The translations under genes were made by a program, and so were the position numbers. The notes below the pieces were generated by a model. That model was not told the DNA's origin, searched no databases, and was given only the letters and a program-made list of their open reading frames with translations. A DNA stretch of 64,000 nucleotides from SZUA-430 sp044220975 (GTDB lineage: Bacteria > Pseudomonadota > Alphaproteobacteria > Micropepsales > Micropepsaceae): positions 1 to 64,000 of the forward strand of contig JBGAPZ010000015.1 of the NCBI GenBank assembly GCA_044220975.1, written 5' to 3'. Below, in pieces: positions 38,148 to 49,778 of this stretch. Numbering within the stretch: the stretch's first letter is position 1; the number at the start of each line of letters is the position of its first letter.

Positions 38148-38891
38148 ATGAACGTTCGTGCGATTGCTGCAGGCTCAGGCCTCGTTATCGTCGCTGCACT
38201 GGCGGCAGCCGCCCTCATAGGACCCCGCAACAGCATGTCCGCAACCGACACCACCCTGCCCCGCATCATCAGCGTCTCGGGCCTAGGCGAGGTGAAGTCG
38301 CGCCCCGATATGGCAACGGTCTCAACCGGCGTGGTGAGCGAAGCGGTGACTGCGAAAGAAGCTCTCGCCAAGAACAACACCGCAATGGCTACCGTGATCG
38401 CCGCGCTGAAGAACGCGGGCGTCAGCGAAGACGACATCCAGACGTCGAACTTCTCCGTGTCGCCGAAATATCCGCCCTATCAGCCCAATCAGACGGCCCC
38501 TCAGCGCATCGTCGGCTATACAGTCTCGAACCAAGTGACGGCGAGCGTGAAGAACCTCAAGAACTTGGGTCCGATCCTCGACACGCTCGTGCAATCGGGG
38601 GCGAACCAAATCGACGGCATCTCGTTCGGCATCGACGAACCGAAGAAAGTCCTCGACGAAGCGCGCAAGAAGGCCGTCGCCGACGCGCGTGCGAAGGCCG
38701 AGCTCTATGCCGAAGCGGCAGGCGTCTCGCTGGGCCGGGTCATTCAAATCTCCGAGTCGAGTGCGGTCATCCCGCCGGTCCCCATGATGCGCATGGCTCG
38801 CGCGGAGATCGCGCAGGACGCCTCGGTTCCAATCGCGGCCGGTCAACAGACCGTGAGCGCCAACGTCTCTATTACCTTTGAAATTCAATAG
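38148..38891 (+). CDS. SIMPL-domain (DUF541) envelope protein
   Basis: 247 residues from MNVRAIAAGSGLVIVAALAA, with AGGA eight bases upstream. An N-terminal signal/anchor (residues 3-22) is followed by the SIMPL domain: RIISVSGLGEVKSRPDMATVSTGVVSEAVTAKEALAKNN, VSEDDIQTSNFSVSPKY, GYTVSNQVTASVKNL, IDGISFGIDEPKKVLDEARKKAVADARAKAELYAEAAGVSLG, ending in VSANVSITFEIQ. Relatives form periplasmic ring assemblies linked to envelope stress; the exact role is unknown. A hairpin terminator follows. Confidence 0.9.
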   Translation: MNVRAIAAGSGLVIVAALAAAALIGPRNSMSATDTTLPRIISVSGLGEVKSRPDMATVSTGVVSEAVTAKEALAKNNTAMATVIAALKNAGVSEDDIQTSNFSVSPKYPPYQPNQTAPQRIVGYTVSNQVTASVKNLKNLGPILDTLVQSGANQIDGISFGIDEPKKVLDEARKKAVADARAKAELYAEAAGVSLGRVIQISESSAVIPPVPMMRMARAEIAQDASVPIAAGQQTVSANVSITFEIQ

Positions 38892-38956
38892 GGTGGCGCG
38901 ACAAACGGGCTAACACCTCGGTCACTTCCACATGCCACAATCGTGAGCGGTAAACA

Positions 38957-38982
38957 GGGCGGGACGAACTAAGGTCCCGCCC
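38957..38982 (+). terminator. Hairpin terminator after SIMPL gene
   Basis: GGGCGGGAC (38957-38965) and GTCCCGCCC (38974-38982) form a perfect 9-bp stem with an 8-base loop, followed by ATTGCTC, so the U-tract is poor. It lies 66 bases past the SIMPL stop and 26 bases before the peptidase gene. Confidence 0.5.
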
Positions 38983-39007
38983 ATTGCTCGACTAGGAAAC
39001 GGATTGA

Positions 39008-41035
39008 ATGCGGACGATGCGGTGGACACTAATGGCAGCCTTGGCGCTTGCGGCGATGGCCGCCGCCATAGCGACCGCAACCGCTGCATTTGCTCCGACG
39101 GACCTGATCCCGCGCAAAGTTCTCTTCGGCAATCCCGAACGCACCGCACCTTACCTCAGTCCCGACGGCAAACAGATCGCGTTCACCGCAGCCGTCGACG
39201 GCGTGATGAACTTGTGGATTGCGCCCGCGAACGACATCGCGGCCGCAAAGGTGGTGACGCAGGAAAAGCGCCGCCCGATCATGAACTATTTTTGGGCCCG
39301 CAACGGTGAGTACTTGCTCTACCTGCAGGACCAAGCCGGCAATGAGAACTACCATCTCTATGCTGTCGATCTATCGACGAACAGCACGCGCGATCTAACG
39401 CCATACAAGAACGTTCGTGCCGAAGTCGTCGCAGACTCGTTCGATCGCCCGGACGAACTCCTCATCGGCCTCAACAATCGTGATCAGCGCTGGCACGACG
39501 TTTGGCTTCTGAACGTCGTGACCGGCGAATCGAAGCTCGTTCTCAAAAATGAAGGCTTCACCGCGACGTTTGCCGACGAGAACCTTGACGTACGGCTCGC
39601 AGCGAAATCGCGGCCCGACGGTGGACAAGAGATCCTGCGGCTCGACGGCACCGAATGGAAGCCGTTCACGACGGTGTCAGGCGAAGATGCACTCACGACC
39701 GAGCCGTTGTTCTTCGCAGCCGACGGTAAATCGTTCTACATGACCGACAGCCGCGGCCGCGACACCAGCGCGCTCGTCAAGATCGACCTCGCAACGCGCA
39801 AGAGCACGGTGCTCGCGACCTCCGACAAGGCTGACATCACGTACGTGATCAAAAACCCGCTCACGCACGAAATACTCGCCTATGCCGCCGAATATGACCG
39901 GATGGAATGGAAGGCACTGAAGTCTGAAATCAAGCAGGACATCGCCTTCCTCGGCAAGCAGGTGAGTGGCTACTGGGCTGTCTTGAGCCAATCGAAAGAC
40001 GGCAACGCTTGGACGCTATGGGTCGACAACCCCGGTGAACCGATCAAGTTCGCGCTCTTCGATCGCACGAAACGGACGCTGACCACGCTATTTGCGGCCC
40101 GCCCAAGCCTCGAAGGCGCACCGCTCCCGCAATCGCACCCGCGCATCATCAAAGCGCGGGATGGCCTGGACCTCGTAAGTTACGTGACCCTGCCGAAGGG
40201 CAGCGACGCAAACGGCGACGGCATTCCCGACAAGCCCCTGCCGATGGTGCTCAACGTCCACGGCGGCCCTTGGGCACGCGATAGCTTCGCCTACAGCCCG
40301 CCGAACGCTTGGCTCTCCAACCGCGGCTACGCGGTGTTGGCGGTGAACTTCCGCGGCTCCACGGGCCTGGGCAAAGCGTTCGTGAACGCCGGCGATAAAG
40401 AATGGGCCGGCAAGATGCATGACGATCTCATCGACGCCGTCGATTGGGCGGTCAAGGAACGCATCGCTCAGAAGGACAAGATCGCGATCTACGGTGGTTC
40501 ATACGGTGGGTTCGCCGCTCTCGTCGGTCTCACATTCACGCCGAAGAAATTTGCCTGCGGCGTCAGCATCGTCGGCCCCTCGAACTTACAAACGATGCTC
40601 GCGAACGTGCCGCCGTATTGGGCGTCGATGATCGACACCTTCAAGCGCCGCGTCGGCGATCCATCGACGCCGGCTGGAAAAGCGTTCTTGAGGGCCCGAT
40701 CGCCGTTGTTCCGCGCCGACAAGATCGAGCGCCCTCTGTTGATTGCGCACGGTGCCAACGACCCGCGCGTCAAACAAATGGAGGCGAACCAGATCGCCCG
40801 CGCCGCCGCGCGAAAGGGAGCCCCGGTAACCTACGTGCTCTATTCCGATGAGGGCCACGGCTTCGCGCGGCCCGAGAACCGTCTTTCGTTCTACGCGATC
40901 TCGGAAGCATTCTTGGCGCAGTGCCTCGGCGGCCGCGCCGAGCCCATTGGCAGCGATTTTGCCGGCTCTTCAGTCGCCGTCCCGTCGGGACGCCAGTTCA
41001 TCACCGGCCTAAAAGAAGCCCTCACCCACCCCTAG
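39008..41035 (+). CDS. Secreted S9-family prolyl oligopeptidase-like peptidase
   Basis: 675 residues. The signal peptide (MRWTLMAALALAAMAAAIATATAAFA) directs export. A beta-propeller with TolB-like repeats (PYLSPDGKQIAFTAAVDGVMNLWIAP, YFWARNGEYLLYLQDQAGNEN) spans to about residue 395. The C-terminal alpha/beta hydrolase has the triad S498 (G-G-S-Y-G-G), D585 (H-G-A-N-D-P-R-V) and H617 (D-E-G-H-G-F). It probably degrades oligopeptides in the periplasm, dipeptidyl/acylaminoacyl-peptidase type. The stop codon overlaps the stop of the convergent nitrilase-like gene. Confidence 0.93.
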   Translation: MRTMRWTLMAALALAAMAAAIATATAAFAPTDLIPRKVLFGNPERTAPYLSPDGKQIAFTAAVDGVMNLWIAPANDIAAAKVVTQEKRRPIMNYFWARNGEYLLYLQDQAGNENYHLYAVDLSTNSTRDLTPYKNVRAEVVADSFDRPDELLIGLNNRDQRWHDVWLLNVVTGESKLVLKNEGFTATFADENLDVRLAAKSRPDGGQEILRLDGTEWKPFTTVSGEDALTTEPLFFAADGKSFYMTDSRGRDTSALVKIDLATRKSTVLATSDKADITYVIKNPLTHEILAYAAEYDRMEWKALKSEIKQDIAFLGKQVSGYWAVLSQSKDGNAWTLWVDNPGEPIKFALFDRTKRTLTTLFAARPSLEGAPLPQSHPRIIKARDGLDLVSYVTLPKGSDANGDGIPDKPLPMVLNVHGGPWARDSFAYSPPNAWLSNRGYAVLAVNFRGSTGLGKAFVNAGDKEWAGKMHDDLIDAVDWAVKERIAQKDKIAIYGGSYGGFAALVGLTFTPKKFACGVSIVGPSNLQTMLANVPPYWASMIDTFKRRVGDPSTPAGKAFLRARSPLFRADKIERPLLIAHGANDPRVKQMEANQIARAAARKGAPVTYVLYSDEGHGFARPENRLSFYAISEAFLAQCLGGRAEPIGSDFAGSSVAVPSGRQFITGLKEALTHP

Positions 41036-41922
41036 AGCTCGACGACATTGGCCCGAAGCGTGACAGCGCCTGGCTGTTCGCGCCAATGCTTGTTGTTGAG
41101 GACCTGCCCTTCCAGTCGCACCCGCGTCACCGCGGTGAGATCCAGATCGGCATAAAGCCACATCGGCTCGTCCATCGAGCCAAGCGCGACGACACCGTTA
41201 TCGGGAAAGCCCACATCCGGCGGCCCAAACACGCCTGCAGCGCCCACGTTGCTGTCCACCGCCGGCGACCACGGGGCCTCGCCGATCGTCGGGGACTGCA
41301 CCACGTAGCATTGGTTCTCAAGTGCACGCGCCTGCGCCGCAACGCGAACCCGGTAGTACCCGGCGAGCGAGTCCGTGCAACTCGGCACCAAGATCATCGC
41401 CGCCCCCGCCTCACTCATCGCGCGTGCGATCAGCGGGAATTCCGCGTCATAACAAATGACAATCCCGAACATGCCGATCCGCGAGTCAAACACGGTGACA
41501 TCGCGGCCGCCTTGCACGCGCCAGTCCTCGCGCTCAAAGCGCGTCATAATCAGCTTCCGTTGCTCGCGGACGCGACCCTTGGGCGAGATCGCGCGCGCAA
41601 CGTTGTAAGCGGCCCCGTCCTCTGTCCGCTCCGGCAAGCTCGCGGCCACGATATGAACCTGATGCCGTTCGGCGAGCTCTGCGTGCAACGCGTCGATGCT
41701 GCCACGCAAGCCGCCGATGAAGTCGATCGACTGCTGCAAATCGCCCCACACCTGCGGCGCGAAGCTGCGCGCCAGCTCCATCGCGCCGTATTCGGGAAAC
41801 ACAAGAAGCTGCGCCTGGTTCTCGGCCGCCTCACCCACCCAGCGCGAGATTTTCTCCGCATAGGCTTCCCACGACGCGATCGGATCGATCGGATATTGAG
41901 CCGCGGCGACGCGCACTTTCAT
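41032..41922 (-). CDS. Carbon-nitrogen hydrolase (nitrilase superfamily)
   Basis: 296 residues with the Glu-Lys-Cys triad E44 (VFPEYG), K123 (REQRKLIMTRFE) and C157 (VICYDAEFP). It hydrolyses an amide or nitrile bond; the substrate is unknown. It follows a GNAT gene by four bases. In many bacteria this exact pair exists as one fused GNAT-nitrilase protein, so the two probably act on the same metabolite. Confidence 0.9.
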   Translation of the reverse strand: MKVRVAAAQYPIDPIASWEAYAEKISRWVGEAAENQAQLLVFPEYGAMELARSFAPQVWGDLQQSIDFIGGLRGSIDALHAELAERHQVHIVAASLPERTEDGAAYNVARAISPKGRVREQRKLIMTRFEREDWRVQGGRDVTVFDSRIGMFGIVICYDAEFPLIARAMSEAGAAMILVPSCTDSLAGYYRVRVAAQARALENQCYVVQSPTIGEAPWSPAVDSNVGAAGVFGPPDVGFPDNGVVALGSMDEPMWLYADLDLTAVTRVRLEGQVLNNKHWREQPGAVTLRANVVEL

Positions 41923-41926
41923 GGGA

Positions 41927-42514
41927 TCACAGCCTTTTCATCCAGAACTGCATTTGTTTCGGCGATTCTTCCGCTGCGCCGATTTCCTTCCAGCTCATGT
42001 TGCAAATCAAGCCTGGCTGGACAGCATAACCCCGCTTCCCCCAGAACGCATCGAGCGGCTCATAGCCCCGCGGCCGACCCGGATGATCGGCTGAACGGAC
42101 AACTGCGCAGAACACAGCATATCGTGCGCCACACACGCGCGCGTGCACCTCGCGCACCTCAAAGAAGCGCACACCGATCCCCTGCCCGCGGTAACGCGGC
42201 CGCAGAACCGACTCGCCGAAATAGAAGTGGGCCGAAAGATCCTCACCCTTCTGCCGGAACGGCACTGTGATGTCATTGACCTGCGCGCTGAGCGGCGCCG
42301 CGGTCGATGCACCGACCACCTCATCCCCATCAAACGCAGCCACGATCACAGACTGAGGCGACGCCGAAAACGCGGCGATGTACTGGCGCTCGTAGTCCGC
42401 GTCGCCGTCGTAGAGATAAGGGTACGCGCGAAATACCTCGATCCTAAGCCGCGCGACATCGGGCAGATGCGCTTGAAGCCGCGCACCGGTCAGCGGCTCA
42501 ACCCGCAAGCTCAC
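41927..42514 (-). CDS. GNAT-family N-acetyltransferase
   Basis: 195 residues from a GTG that overlaps the upstream stop (GTGA). An ATG at 42535 in frame would overlap that gene by 25 bases. The acetyl-CoA motif A is LRPRYRGQGIGVRFFEVREVHA; FDGDEVVGASTAAPL and VVRSADHPGRPRGYEPLDAFWGKRGY are further conserved segments. The sequence resembles the N-terminal half of the fused GNAT/carbon-nitrogen hydrolase proteins. Confidence 0.87.
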   Translation of the reverse strand: MSLRVEPLTGARLQAHLPDVARLRIEVFRAYPYLYDGDADYERQYIAAFSASPQSVIVAAFDGDEVVGASTAAPLSAQVNDITVPFRQKGEDLSAHFYFGESVLRPRYRGQGIGVRFFEVREVHARVCGARYAVFCAVVRSADHPGRPRGYEPLDAFWGKRGYAVQPGLICNMSWKEIGAAEESPKQMQFWMKRL

Positions 42515-42918
42515 GCGCCGACCTGCTTCAACCAATCCTGTAAATTATAGTGCGTGCTGACGCGCGAGATGAGGCCGCCCTTGATCTCGAAGAAGGCACC
42601 CGCCGGAAGTAGGTACTTCTGACCGTTGGCGGGCGGCAATCCCTCGTCCGTCGCGAGATAGGCGCCGTGCACGACGAACTCCGCCGCAGCGTGCGCGCCA
42701 TCGGTGCTCGAGAGGATGACGATGTCCTTCAGTTCCTCGCGATAGCACGTTTCCATGTGTGCAAGGAATGAGGAGAAATGCGCCTTGCCCCGGTGCCGTC
42801 CGCCCTGATTCACGTCATGGATCACGTCGTCGGACAGGCACGCTATCATGCCATCCCAATCGCGCGCGTTGAACGCTGCATAGTAGCGCCGAACCAGATC
42901 CTCGGTTTGATTTCGCAT
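42511..42918 (-). CDS. SnoaL-like / NTF2-fold polyketide cyclase family protein
   Basis: 135 residues with the cone-shaped NTF2 fold: EDLVRRYYAAFNARDWDGMIACLSDDVIHDVNQGGRHRGKAHFSSFLAHMETCYREELKDIVIL and a final FFEIKGGLISRVSTHYNLQDWLKQ. The family includes ketosteroid isomerases, hydrolases and inactive members; substrate unknown. It overlaps the GNAT gene (GTGA) and lies six bases after the carbonic anhydrase gene. Confidence 0.87.
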   Translation of the reverse strand: MRNQTEDLVRRYYAAFNARDWDGMIACLSDDVIHDVNQGGRHRGKAHFSSFLAHMETCYREELKDIVILSSTDGAHAAAEFVVHGAYLATDEGLPPANGQKYLLPAGAFFEIKGGLISRVSTHYNLQDWLKQVGA

Positions 42919-42924
42919 GTGCCC

Positions 42925-43539
42925 CTACGCAAATTCCTTGAAGTCACCGCTGACGCTGTCCAAGACGTCGAGCCTTGCGTCAAAGATGCTGAAAACTGCA
43001 CCGGATAGGCTAAGCGTGCCGGCCTTGACCGCAGCCGCCACGAACGGAAACGTCATCAAACGTTCCAGCGATACACGAACGGATTCATGCTCGACCGCCG
43101 TCGCGAGATCGGACTTACCGGCGGCACGTGACTTTGCCGCGCTGAGCAACGAAATCCAGTTCTCCAAAAACACTGAATCCCCGCTCAACTCATCGCTGAG
43201 CGAGGCAGCCACGCCGCCGCATTTGGCGTGGCCAAGCACCATGATGTGAGCGACCTGCAACCGCCGCACGGCAAATTCGATGGCCGTGCTCGTGCCTTGC
43301 AGCCCGTCGCCCGCCCGGAACGGCGGCACCAAATTGGCCACATTGCGCACGACGAACAACTGTCCAGGCTCTGCGTCGAATATTGTCACCGGATCGACGC
43401 GGCTGTCACAGCATGAGATGACGCAAACCGGCGGCCGCTGGCCGTTATCCAGCGTGCGATAGAGATCGGCGCGCTCAGCAACGTGGCGAGCACGAAACCT
43501 TCGATATCCTTCGAATAGAAATTCCAAATGCGCCGCCAA
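42925..43539 (-). CDS. Beta-class carbonic anhydrase
   Basis: Interconverts CO2 and bicarbonate. The 204 residues have zinc ligands C43 (in C-x-D-x-R, CCDSR), H105 and C108 (GHAKCGG), with D45/R47 as the catalytic dyad. No signal peptide, so cytoplasmic. The start codon here is TTG (43539) with no clear Shine-Dalgarno sequence; another TTG four codons on is possible. The conserved family segment begins at LFEGYRRFR. Confidence 0.93.
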   Translation of the reverse strand: MAAHLEFLFEGYRRFRARHVAERADLYRTLDNGQRPPVCVISCCDSRVDPVTIFDAEPGQLFVVRNVANLVPPFRAGDGLQGTSTAIEFAVRRLQVAHIMVLGHAKCGGVAASLSDELSGDSVFLENWISLLSAAKSRAAGKSDLATAVEHESVRVSLERLMTFPFVAAAVKAGTLSLSGAVFSIFDARLDVLDSVSGDFKEFA

Positions 43540-43599
43540 ATCGTTTGCGTGACACGACTGACTTAATCGGCAAACCGGCGCTTGCCAAGCGTGGGCCGC

Positions 43600-43863
43600 T
43601 TACTCTTTCGGCGCTTTCTCGGCCTCGGCCTTCTTCTTGGCCTTTTCCTTGCAGACGTCCTCGTCCTTGTTGTCTTTGTCGTCGCAGTCGATGTCGTCGT
43701 CGTCCGACGATCCGGCAACCGCGTGGATGGCGCCGGCTGCAACGTCGACGGTCGTCCCAACCACGGTCGACGTCACGCTCACCGCCGTGTCGACGACGGC
43801 AATGGCCGCACACCCGCTAAGGCCGAGTGCCGTAAGAGCAAGAACGATGACGGCGAAGCGCAT
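43600..43863 (-). CDS. Small lipoprotein with acidic and lysine-rich tail
   Basis: 87 residues. The signal MRFAVIVLALTALGLSGC ends in a lipobox (L-S-G-C, lipidated C18). A valine-rich segment follows (AAIAVVDTAVSVTSTVVGTTVDVAAGAIHAVAG), then an Asp-rich stretch (SSDDDDIDCDDKDNKDEDVC) and a Lys/Ala/Glu tail. The pattern resembles a family of short proteobacterial lipoproteins of unknown function. The two cysteines in the acidic part might bond or bind metal (speculative). Confidence 0.8.
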   Translation of the reverse strand: MRFAVIVLALTALGLSGCAAIAVVDTAVSVTSTVVGTTVDVAAGAIHAVAGSSDDDDIDCDDKDNKDEDVCKEKAKKKAEAEKAPKE

Positions 43864-43934
43864 GACAACGGCCTTTGGTGAGGTGTTGGGAAGTGAACAT
43901 CCCTGGCCTCAGCCGGTCAACCGCCCACAAATGG

Positions 43935-44327
43935 TTACGGCGTGGATTTCGTCTCCTCCAAGCGCCATGGCGGATACTGCCGATTGCGACCGGCGTGAAA
44001 CAGACAGACACGATTTCCGGCCGGATCGCGCAGATAGGCCTCACGCCACAACCACCGCTGGTCCACCGGATCTGCCTCGAACACGATGCCCTTCGCCTTG
44101 AGCCGCGTGACCAATCCGTCGAGGTCGTCGTCCTCGAAATAGATCAACGTCTCACTCACCCCGCGCACGCCGGGCTCCAGGTGCAGCGAAAACGTCGACT
44201 CGCCATCCGGACACTCGAAGCGTGCATAGTCTTCGGACCGTACGATCAGCCGCAGACCAAGCGCCTGGTAGAACCCAATCGACGCACCAAGGTCGCGCGC
44301 CGAAACCATGACCTGATTGAGCCGCAT
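43935..44327 (-). CDS. VOC-family (glyoxalase/bleomycin resistance-like) protein
   Basis: 130 residues from MRLNQVMVSARDLGASIGFY, with GGAGGC four bases upstream; an earlier ATG would add ten residues. Two beta-alpha-beta-beta-beta units of the vicinal oxygen chelate fold are visible (FYQALGLRLIVRSEDYARFECPDGESTFSLHLE and ETLIYFEDDDLDGLVTRLKAKGIVFE, ending AYLRDPAGNRVCLFHAG). Possible metal ligands are H in FSLHLE and E/D near the second repeat. Function cannot be assigned. Confidence 0.85.
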   Translation of the reverse strand: MRLNQVMVSARDLGASIGFYQALGLRLIVRSEDYARFECPDGESTFSLHLEPGVRGVSETLIYFEDDDLDGLVTRLKAKGIVFEADPVDQRWLWREAYLRDPAGNRVCLFHAGRNRQYPPWRLEETKSTP

Positions 44328-44411
44328 TTGAGCCTCCTGCTGTGCGCCCGAAACCATACGCCGAACGCCCCTTTGACGTGAGCCCCACCCACTCAGTAAG
44401 AGCCATGCGAT

Positions 44412-45026
44412 ATGGCGACCATCGAAACTCTATTCGCAACCCGCATCTACCAAGCGCCGCTTGGCGGCAAGGATGCCGGCCGCCTCAACCGGGACCTGGA
44501 AACGGCCTGCCTCTCGATCGCGCGCGACGACCGCGCGGGCCAAACTTGGAGCCGCGAGCACGGCTATGCGGGCTACACGTCCTACGCCTCGCTGAACGAT
44601 CTCACCGTCCGTGTGCCGGCCTACGCCGACCTCGAACGCCGCCTGCGCCCGCACGTGACGCGTTTCGCCAAGGCATTGCACTTCGATCTCGGGACAAGGA
44701 AACTTGGACTCGACAGCATCTGGATCAATGTTCTGAAGCCCGGTGGCACGCATTCCGGCCACATCCACCCATCGAGCGTGATCAGCGGCACGTACTACGT
44801 CACGGTCCCAAAGGGCGCGAGCGCGCTCAAATTCGAAGACCCGCGCCTCGGCCTCATGATGGCGGCCCCGCGCAAGAAAGAGGGCGTCCCGCGCGACGCC
44901 GAACCGTTTGCCTACGTTACCCCGAAGCCCGGCACGCTAATTCTGTTCGAAAGCTGGCTGCGCCACGAAGTCCCGCCGAACCCTGCGCGCGAAAACCGCA
45001 TCAGCGTCAGCTTCAACTACGCGTGA
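44412..45026 (+). CDS. Putative 2-oxoglutarate/Fe(II) oxygenase (TIGR02466-like)
   Basis: 204 residues with the double-stranded beta-helix core. Iron ligands are suggested in HSGHIHPSSVISGTYYV (H-x-H) and the distal H in FESWLRHEVPPNPARENRISVSFNY, whose R-x-S pattern binds 2-oxoglutarate. The family is phage- and bacteria-wide and its substrates are unknown. The N-terminal ETLFATRIYQAPL segment is family-typical. It is divergent from the VOC gene. Confidence 0.85.
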   Translation: MATIETLFATRIYQAPLGGKDAGRLNRDLETACLSIARDDRAGQTWSREHGYAGYTSYASLNDLTVRVPAYADLERRLRPHVTRFAKALHFDLGTRKLGLDSIWINVLKPGGTHSGHIHPSSVISGTYYVTVPKGASALKFEDPRLGLMMAAPRKKEGVPRDAEPFAYVTPKPGTLILFESWLRHEVPPNPARENRISVSFNYA

Positions 45027-45029
45027 ATC

Positions 45030-45245
45030 TTACGGCCGCATAAACATGTAGTCCGTATCGGGATCGACGTTCTCCGCGGCAGCCAGAAGCTCCGCTCGAA
45101 CATCGGCGATGCCGCGCCGCTCCCGCATCGACGAGATCGCAAGTGAAAGCAGGTTTCGGGCAACCGCGTCCGCGTCTTGGCTCGCTACCTCCGCCGCCGC
45201 CATTGCCGCGGCGAAGTGCGTACGCGCAATCTCTCCGGCCGTCAT
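45030..45245 (-). CDS. Small hypothetical protein, 71 aa
   Basis: A strong Shine-Dalgarno sequence (GGGAGG, about seven bases before the ATG) and an all-helical, alanine-rich sequence (MTAGEIARTHFAAAMAAAEV to ENVDPDTDYMFMRP) support a real gene. No family recognised. It lies about 120 bases after rpoD on the same strand with no strong terminator between, so read-through from rpoD is possible. It is convergent with the oxygenase gene, three bases apart. Confidence 0.65.
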   Translation of the reverse strand: MTAGEIARTHFAAAMAAAEVASQDADAVARNLLSLAISSMRERRGIADVRAELLAAAENVDPDTDYMFMRP

Positions 45246-45363
45246 TCCACGCCTCCCTACGCATCAGGGTGACATGATCACGGCAGCGCGCCTCGCACCT
45301 TGACCCAGGTCAGAACCCAGGCGCCGCTAGAGCCCCCGGCACGATCGAGCCAATACTCAGGCG

Positions 45364-47751
<2,388 letters not shown>

Positions 47752-47829
47752 GGCGTTTCCATAAAATGCAAAAAGCTCCAAGGCCCGGGACGCGCATCGT
47801 CGCGCGATCGAACCCTCCTACCCTATGGT

Positions 47830-49752
47830 CTAGAAAGCATCAGGCGGACCCGCTTCCGCCCCAATCGTCGATTTCAGTTCGTCGGTAATCGCGCGAAGCC
47901 TCGCCAAGTTCTCGTCGGTCGTCTCGCGCCTCAATGCCTCGGCCGCCTGCGCATGCTCGGTCTCAAGCTCCGTGAGCTTGCGGTGCCGCGCGAGCGCATG
48001 TTGGAACTCCCGCTGCACGAGCGCATGCGTTGCGTCGCGCCGCGTCATGGCCATGGATTTGAGCATGGGCCGCAGCTCCAACCGCTCGCAAACCTCCCCG
48101 AGGCCCTTGAGCCTGAGGTGGTCGCGTAAGCCTTGACTGTCAAGGGAATGTCCCAAAGAGGCGGCATGTAGGAGTTCGCGCCTGATTTTGTCAAGATTTG
48201 CCTCGGAAATCGGCAGGTTCGCGAATGCCTCCGAATGCTCCTCCAAAAGAAACGGATGGTTCAAAGCCGCCAGGATTAGAGCCGCCGCCGACGGCTCGCT
48301 CACGGCATGGGATTGCACCTGTCCCCGACCTGCTGCCGAACGCCGCACCGCCTCGCTGACGGGCGGTGTCCAGGTGGGCCGCGCCCCTGGCCGCTCAGGC
48401 TTGAAGGCGCTGCGGGGCTGGAAACGGTTCGGCGACCAAGGCTCACGCCGCCCCTGCGCCCCACCCTGGCGCTGCGGCTCGCCCGGCTGAAACAGGGCGC
48501 GAAGGCGCTCGCGCATCGCGGTCCGATAGTGCTCGCGCACCTTGGGCTCAACGATCCCGTCGATGTGCTTCATAAGATTGCGCTCGGCGCCAGCCCGCCG
48601 TTCCGGCGTCGCGAGGTCGGCGCTCTCGATCTCCCGCCGCCACAACATGTCGGCAAGGCCGACCGCTTCGTTCAAGACCGTCTGCATCGCCCCCGCACCC
48701 TGAGCGCGGATCAAATCGTCCGGATCTTGGCCCCCAGGCAACAGCGCGAACCGCAGCGACTGCCCGGGCTCAAGCAGCGGCAGCGCCAGATCGATACCGC
48801 GTTGCGCCGCCTTGATGCCTGCCGCATCGCCGTCAAAACAGAGCACGGGCTCCGGCGCGATGCGCCACATCATCTGCAAATGCTCTTCGGTGAGCGCCGT
48901 GCCGAGCGGTGCAACCGCACCTTCGAACCCCGCCGCAACAAGGGCAATCACATCGACATAACCCTCGACCGCGATCAGCATCGCCCCGCCAGCGCAGGAC
49001 TTGCGCGCCGGCCCGAAGTTGAAAAGCACCGCGCTCTTCTTGAAGAGCGGCGTCTCGGGCGAATTCAGATATTTGGGCTTACCGTCGGGATCGAGCGTCC
49101 GACCACCGAAGGCAATCACGCGTCCCTTAGCGTCGATGATCGGAAAGATCACCCGCCCACGAAACCGGTCGTACGGCGCGCCACCGTCGTCCGGCGCGAC
49201 CAGAAGCCCCGCCTCGACCATTTCCTCGACGCTGACGTCCTTAGCCGCCAGATGTTCCTTCAACGCGCTCCGTGATTCCGGTGCAAAGCCCAACCGGAAA
49301 GGCTCGACCTTAGGCCCGCTCAACTGCCGCCCGTCGAGATAAGCCCGCGCTTTCGCGCCGCGCGCGCCTTGCAGCTCGTGCTCGAAAAACGCGGTAGCAA
49401 GTTCCATCACGTCATAGAGCGAGCGCCGCGCCTTCTCGCGCTCGTCGTCACGCGCATCGCGCGCGGGTAACTCCATGCCGGCGTCGCTGGCGAGCTTCTC
49501 GATCGCCTCTGGAAACGAAAGCCCCTCGGTCTCCATCACGAACGAAATGACGTCGCCGTGCACGCCGCAACCGAAGCAATGGTAAAACCCCTTCTCCGCA
49601 TTTACGGAGAACGATGGCGTCTTCTCGTTGTGAAATGGGCAGAGCCCTGTGTAATTCCGCCCGCGCCGGACAAGCTTCACCTTACGCCCGACAACATCCG
49701 TTACCCGGACCCGGTCGCGAAGCTCCTCAACAAACCGCGGCGTAAATCGCAT
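47830..49752 (-). CDS. dnaG: DNA primase DnaG
   Basis: Synthesises RNA primers at the replication fork. The 640 residues have the CHC2 zinc finger (C38, H41, C59, C62), the TOPRIM core (AMLIAVEGYVDVIALVAAGFEGAVAPLGTAL, LCFDGDAAGIKAAQRGIDLALPLL) and a C-terminal helicase-binding domain after a Pro/Arg/Gln-rich linker (about 425-480). It is the middle gene of yqeY-dnaG-rpoD, the alphaproteobacterial version of the macromolecular synthesis operon. Confidence 0.97.
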   Translation of the reverse strand: MRFTPRFVEELRDRVRVTDVVGRKVKLVRRGRNYTGLCPFHNEKTPSFSVNAEKGFYHCFGCGVHGDVISFVMETEGLSFPEAIEKLASDAGMELPARDARDDEREKARRSLYDVMELATAFFEHELQGARGAKARAYLDGRQLSGPKVEPFRLGFAPESRSALKEHLAAKDVSVEEMVEAGLLVAPDDGGAPYDRFRGRVIFPIIDAKGRVIAFGGRTLDPDGKPKYLNSPETPLFKKSAVLFNFGPARKSCAGGAMLIAVEGYVDVIALVAAGFEGAVAPLGTALTEEHLQMMWRIAPEPVLCFDGDAAGIKAAQRGIDLALPLLEPGQSLRFALLPGGQDPDDLIRAQGAGAMQTVLNEAVGLADMLWRREIESADLATPERRAGAERNLMKHIDGIVEPKVREHYRTAMRERLRALFQPGEPQRQGGAQGRREPWSPNRFQPRSAFKPERPGARPTWTPPVSEAVRRSAAGRGQVQSHAVSEPSAAALILAALNHPFLLEEHSEAFANLPISEANLDKIRRELLHAASLGHSLDSQGLRDHLRLKGLGEVCERLELRPMLKSMAMTRRDATHALVQREFQHALARHRKLTELETEHAQAAEALRRETTDENLARLRAITDELKSTIGAEAGPPDAF

Positions 49753-49778
49753 CTCACTCCGTCAACCGACAAAGAGGA

